From NCBI GenBank assembly GCA_903862805.1, contig CAIOZP010000405.1, positions 1 to 9,056 of the forward strand: a DNA stretch of 9,056 bases, read 5' to 3'. Made by a program: the position numbers and the translations under genes. The notes under the pieces were generated by a model. It made no database searches. It had not been told where the DNA came from and saw only the letters and a list, made by a program, of their open reading frames with translations. Origin of the DNA: an uncultured Fibrobacterota bacterium (GTDB taxonomy: Bacteria > Fibrobacterota > Chitinivibrionia > Chitinivibrionales > CAIOZP01). Positions 6,950 to 9,056 of the stretch are shown one piece after another (within the stretch, counting starts at the first letter, position 1; the number at the start of each line of letters is the position of its first letter).

Positions 6950-6952
6950 ATT

Positions 6953-6964
6953 ATGAAAATTCAT
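6953..6964. promoter_or_regulatory. Second palindrome ATGAA-AA-TTCAT next to the promoter
   Basis: A 5+2+5 perfect inverted repeat lying between the FNR-type box and the -35 hexamer. It could be a second operator or part of an AT-rich UP-like element. Such short AT-rich palindromes also arise by chance, so support is weak. Confidence 0.2.
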
Positions 6965-6966
6965 CG

Positions 6967-6995
6967 TTGACATCGCGGCATTCGGCGAGTACTTT
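6967..6995 (+). promoter_or_regulatory. Sigma70-like promoter of the coiled-coil gene
   Basis: A perfect TTGACA -35 at 6967-6972, a 17-bp spacer and a weak -10 TACTTT at 6990-6995 (matching consensus at positions 1, 2 and 6). Transcription would start near 7002, about 39 bases before the ATG at 7041. A strong -35 with a poor -10 and an upstream activator-type box is consistent with an activated promoter. Confidence 0.5.
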
Positions 6996-7040
6996 TGTAC
7001 ATGGGGATGAACTGTTGATTACCCCGAAAGGCTGGCAGAA

Positions 7041-8270
7041 ATGAATCGTGTAGCAAATCTTGATCAGGCGGTTTTCGGTTCCGGTGGAAGCACGACCGAC
7101 GCCAATCGCCTTTACTCCATTCTTCTCGACACACGCGCATCGTCTGCATCCGAAAGCATGTACGACATCGCCGAAAAACTCCTTCGCAACGAAAAGGAAA
7201 CATCCAAGCTCGCACTCGATCAGCTATGGGCGCTCAAAAAGAATCTCGTTCCCGAACAGCAGAACGGCACGATAGACATTCTCATCAATTTCTACCAGGA
7301 GAAAATCAACATTCTTCGCGGCAAGGAAGAATACATTCGCAAGGTCAGTAAAGACTCCCGCGACCTTCTCGAAGAAAAACGCAAGCGCGACTCCGAGGTT
7401 GCAAATGTCAAGCAGGAGATTTCCGACTGCACAAGCGAACTCGAACGACTCAACCTCCGCCACGATGATCTGCGAATCAAGGAGCAGGAGCTTTCGCTCA
7501 TTGAGGAACAGCTCAAACGTGAGCTTGCGATAAATGCAAACGAGGTTGTAAACGGTCTCTACGAGATTATCATGTCAACACAGGGCGGACTTGAAAGCCC
7601 CTTCGCTTTCGACAGAAATGCAGTTGTTCCGCAACCTGCACAAAATATTCCGGCAGAACATGTTCAGGCCTTCAACAGCCAGATGGTTCCGGAACCAACC
7701 TCCGGCGATCTCGCGGCGGTGATTATTTCCGATATGGAAAAATCCGCGCCGCAGCCCGGCAGAAATGTGTTCGGCGATCCGATTGCAAGCCCTGCTTCAG
7801 CTCAGACACAAACGCCATCCATTGCCGATATTCCGGTTGTCACTTTCCCGAAATCGATTGTTAAAACCACACGTGGAGTTGTGATCGGCGAATATTATTA
7901 CGATCCAAAGGTTTACAAGAACAACCGCAACTACATCTATAATTCCGATTTCTTCCGCAGGAAGCTGGCTCAGTTTCTGTCGCTTGTCGAAAAACGATTT
8001 GACCAGACACTCTATGCCGAGACCATGCAAACTATTCAGGATGTCATGAAACGTGTTGGTGAAGGCCAGACGCTTCATTTCGAGATTTCGACAAACGAGA
8101 TTCTCAACACCGACAGCCTCAAAACGCTCATTGTCCAGATGAAAAATCGTCAATTCGTCGATGTCGCAAGTTTCGCGAACCGTCTACGTTCCAAAATCGA
8201 GTATTTAGGATCAAATTACCATATCATGTTATCTGAACAGATTGAAAGATTGGCGGCGCTCACGGTCTGA
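7041..8270 (+). CDS. Unrecognised 409-residue coiled-coil protein
   Basis: I do not recognise this family. There is no signal peptide or membrane segment, so it is probably cytoplasmic. Residues 1-80 are helical (SMYDIAEKLLRNEKETSKLALDQL). Residues about 85-165 are a long charged coiled coil, rich in E, K, R and spaced leucines (SELERLNLRHDDLRIKEQE). Residues about 186-265 are a Pro/Ala/Gln-rich, probably disordered linker with repeated PQP, PEP and QPG turns. Residues 266-409 form a compact alpha/beta domain (VVIGEYYYDPKVYKNNRNYIY, helices to IERLAALTV). The ATG has a weak AAAGG site 9 bases upstream. The gene stands alone, between its own predicted promoter and FNR-type box and a strong terminator. 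The layout suggests a scaffolding or structural protein; that is inference only. Confidence 0.8.
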   Translation: MNRVANLDQAVFGSGGSTTDANRLYSILLDTRASSASESMYDIAEKLLRNEKETSKLALDQLWALKKNLVPEQQNGTIDILINFYQEKINILRGKEEYIRKVSKDSRDLLEEKRKRDSEVANVKQEISDCTSELERLNLRHDDLRIKEQELSLIEEQLKRELAINANEVVNGLYEIIMSTQGGLESPFAFDRNAVVPQPAQNIPAEHVQAFNSQMVPEPTSGDLAAVIISDMEKSAPQPGRNVFGDPIASPASAQTQTPSIADIPVVTFPKSIVKTTRGVVIGEYYYDPKVYKNNRNYIYNSDFFRRKLAQFLSLVEKRFDQTLYAETMQTIQDVMKRVGEGQTLHFEISTNEILNTDSLKTLIVQMKNRQFVDVASFANRLRSKIEYLGSNYHIMLSEQIERLAALTV

Positions 8271-8295
8271 ACATCTTTGCAATATTTTTTTCATG

Positions 8296-8325
8296 AAAAA
8301 GCCCCGGAATTTCTGGGGCTTTTTT
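8296..8325. terminator. Strong intrinsic terminator, probably bidirectional
   Basis: AAAAAGCCCC pairs with GGGGCTTTTT around a short loop and is followed by a T-run, 26 bases after the stop of the coiled-coil gene. The A-run on the left arm becomes a T-run on the other strand, so the same hairpin can end the convergent minus-strand gene whose stop lies at 8410-8412. Confidence 0.9.
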
Positions 8326-8360
8326 GTTGTAAGATCTGAGGTATTTGGAGGAACGGGATA

Positions 8361-8429
8361 ATGTGGAAAGTAAGAGATATGATTTTGTCAAACCTTGGGC
8401 ATACTTCGGTCAAAGCAGATACCATGTAA
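8361..8429 (+). CDS. Possible 22-codon small ORF with a good ribosome binding site
   Basis: ATG at 8361, preceded by GGAGG at 8347-8351 (9-base gap), opens a frame MWKVRDMILSNLGHTSVKAD-TM to TAA at 8427-8429. It lies just past the terminator at 8296-8325 and its end overlaps antisense to the 3' end of the minus-strand barrel gene by about 20 bases. No clear promoter was seen between terminator and SD. The SD match is striking, but a chance frame of this length is quite possible. Confidence 0.15.
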   Translation: MWKVRDMILSNLGHTSVKADTM

Positions 8430-9056
8430 ACCCGGCTGATATGACATAGTTTAGGGTTCGTGTCGAAGATTCCGTCGGTCGGTGATAAAATTCCGGATTA
8501 TATAAGCCGTTAAGTGATCCGTTCAGCCTCACGTTTGGCGAAACGAAATATGCAAGATTGCCCGTAAGAGAAACACCAATATTGTCGTCGCTGATATTCC
8601 TGTTTGGTCGATAGCGTTTCGCGTATCCAGTCGAAAGTTGTGAAGACAATGTCGTTCGATAATTCGGATACCAGAATAAAACACCAATCGCGTTAAAATT
8701 GCCAACAAGTTTGTAGCTGTAATCACCTGCAAGAGCACGGCCTTCACTAATTCCAATGTTACCGTGCATATCCAGATTAAACTGACCGTGCATGGCAATC
8801 GGTTTGCGGACAGACAATTTCCCGCCAAGTCCTGCAAATGACAGCTCTGGCGGGTCGAAACCGTTTATGACAATTTTAGAGCGGCTCGGCGAAAATTTTT
8901 GAATCAATAGATTCGGATCGGCATTCGCAGTATCATTATTATCTTCGAATACACTCAAATAATAAGTTTTTTGTGAAGAAGCGAACGAAGCCCAATCCCC
9001 ACTGGCTTCAACACCGAATGCCGATCGAAATCCACGTTCCCTCTGTTGCGTCCAGG
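8410..9056 (-). CDS. Probable outer-membrane beta-barrel protein, C-terminal part (5' end outside window)
   Basis: The minus-strand frame is open to the window edge, so the TTG at 8958 is an internal Leu codon and not the start; 214 residues are visible, beginning TQQRERGFRSAFGVEASGDW. The sequence alternates polar and hydrophobic residues in strands rich in G, N, Y and S: MHGQFNLDMHGNIGISEG, YSYKLVGNFNAIGVLFWYP, LSSQLSTGYAKRY, IGVSLTGNLAYFVSPNVRL, GSLNGLYNP and a last strand VISAGFTWYLL. This is the look of a transmembrane beta-barrel of the outer membrane. The final residue is Leu rather than the usual aromatic, although Trp and Tyr sit two and three residues earlier. Function is not recognised. 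It converges with the coiled-coil gene and probably shares its terminator. Confidence 0.75.
   Translation of the reverse strand, partial: WTQQRERGFRSAFGVEASGDWASFASSQKTYYLSVFEDNNDTANADPNLLIQKFSPSRSKIVINGFDPPELSFAGLGGKLSVRKPIAMHGQFNLDMHGNIGISEGRALAGDYSYKLVGNFNAIGVLFWYPNYRTTLSSQLSTGYAKRYRPNRNISDDNIGVSLTGNLAYFVSPNVRLNGSLNGLYNPEFYHRPTESSTRTLNYVISAGFTWYLL

Noticed and set aside
8410..8958. TTG at 8958 as the start of the minus-strand gene
   Set aside because: The frame is open through to the window edge with similar composition, so the true start is outside.

Overview
The window reads as a Gram-negative chromosome fragment, most likely from the Fibrobacterota or a close relative. The main clue is two paralogous regulators of the TIGR02147/DUF4423 type. 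That family was first defined as a large paralogous family of Fibrobacter succinogenes and is otherwise sparsely distributed. Lipoprotein signal peptides and a probable outer-membrane barrel fit a diderm cell. The phylum assignment is inference.

Layout: (1) 1-957 (+) is the 3' part of pheT, phenylalanyl-tRNA synthetase beta subunit. (2) 958-1891 has no convincing gene. It ends in three 8-bp direct repeats spaced exactly 22 bp apart, just before the first regulator. (3) 1892-4302 (+) is a regulator gene overlapping by 4 bp (ATGA) a 513-residue secreted lipoprotein whose central part looks like a metzincin-type protease with its zinc ligands lost. (4) 4303-4565 carries an extended -10 element and a palindrome. 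(5) 4566-6859 (+) is a second regulator overlapping by 1 bp (TAATG) a 475-residue secreted lipoprotein with a different C-terminal domain of ThuA/glutamine-amidotransferase-like character. (6) 6860-7040 holds a perfect FNR-type box (TTGAT-N4-ATCAA), a second palindrome and a sigma70-like promoter. (7) 7041-8270 (+) encodes an unrecognised 409-residue coiled-coil protein, followed by a strong, probably bidirectional terminator. (8) 8410-9056 (-) is the 3' part of a convergent gene for a probable outer-membrane beta-barrel protein.

The central observation is a tandem duplication of a two-gene module: a TIGR02147-type regulator translationally coupled to a lipoprotein. The regulators align without gaps over about 277 residues, at about 35% identity by my hand count. 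The two lipoproteins share a near-identical mature N-terminus (CSSNS[ST]V[AS]GG) and N-terminal beta-sandwich architecture but have unrelated C-terminal domains. This looks like a paralogous surface-display system in which a conserved regulator and tether carry different payload domains. Its function cannot be read from the sequence. pheT, the coiled-coil gene and the barrel gene appear to be unrelated neighbours.
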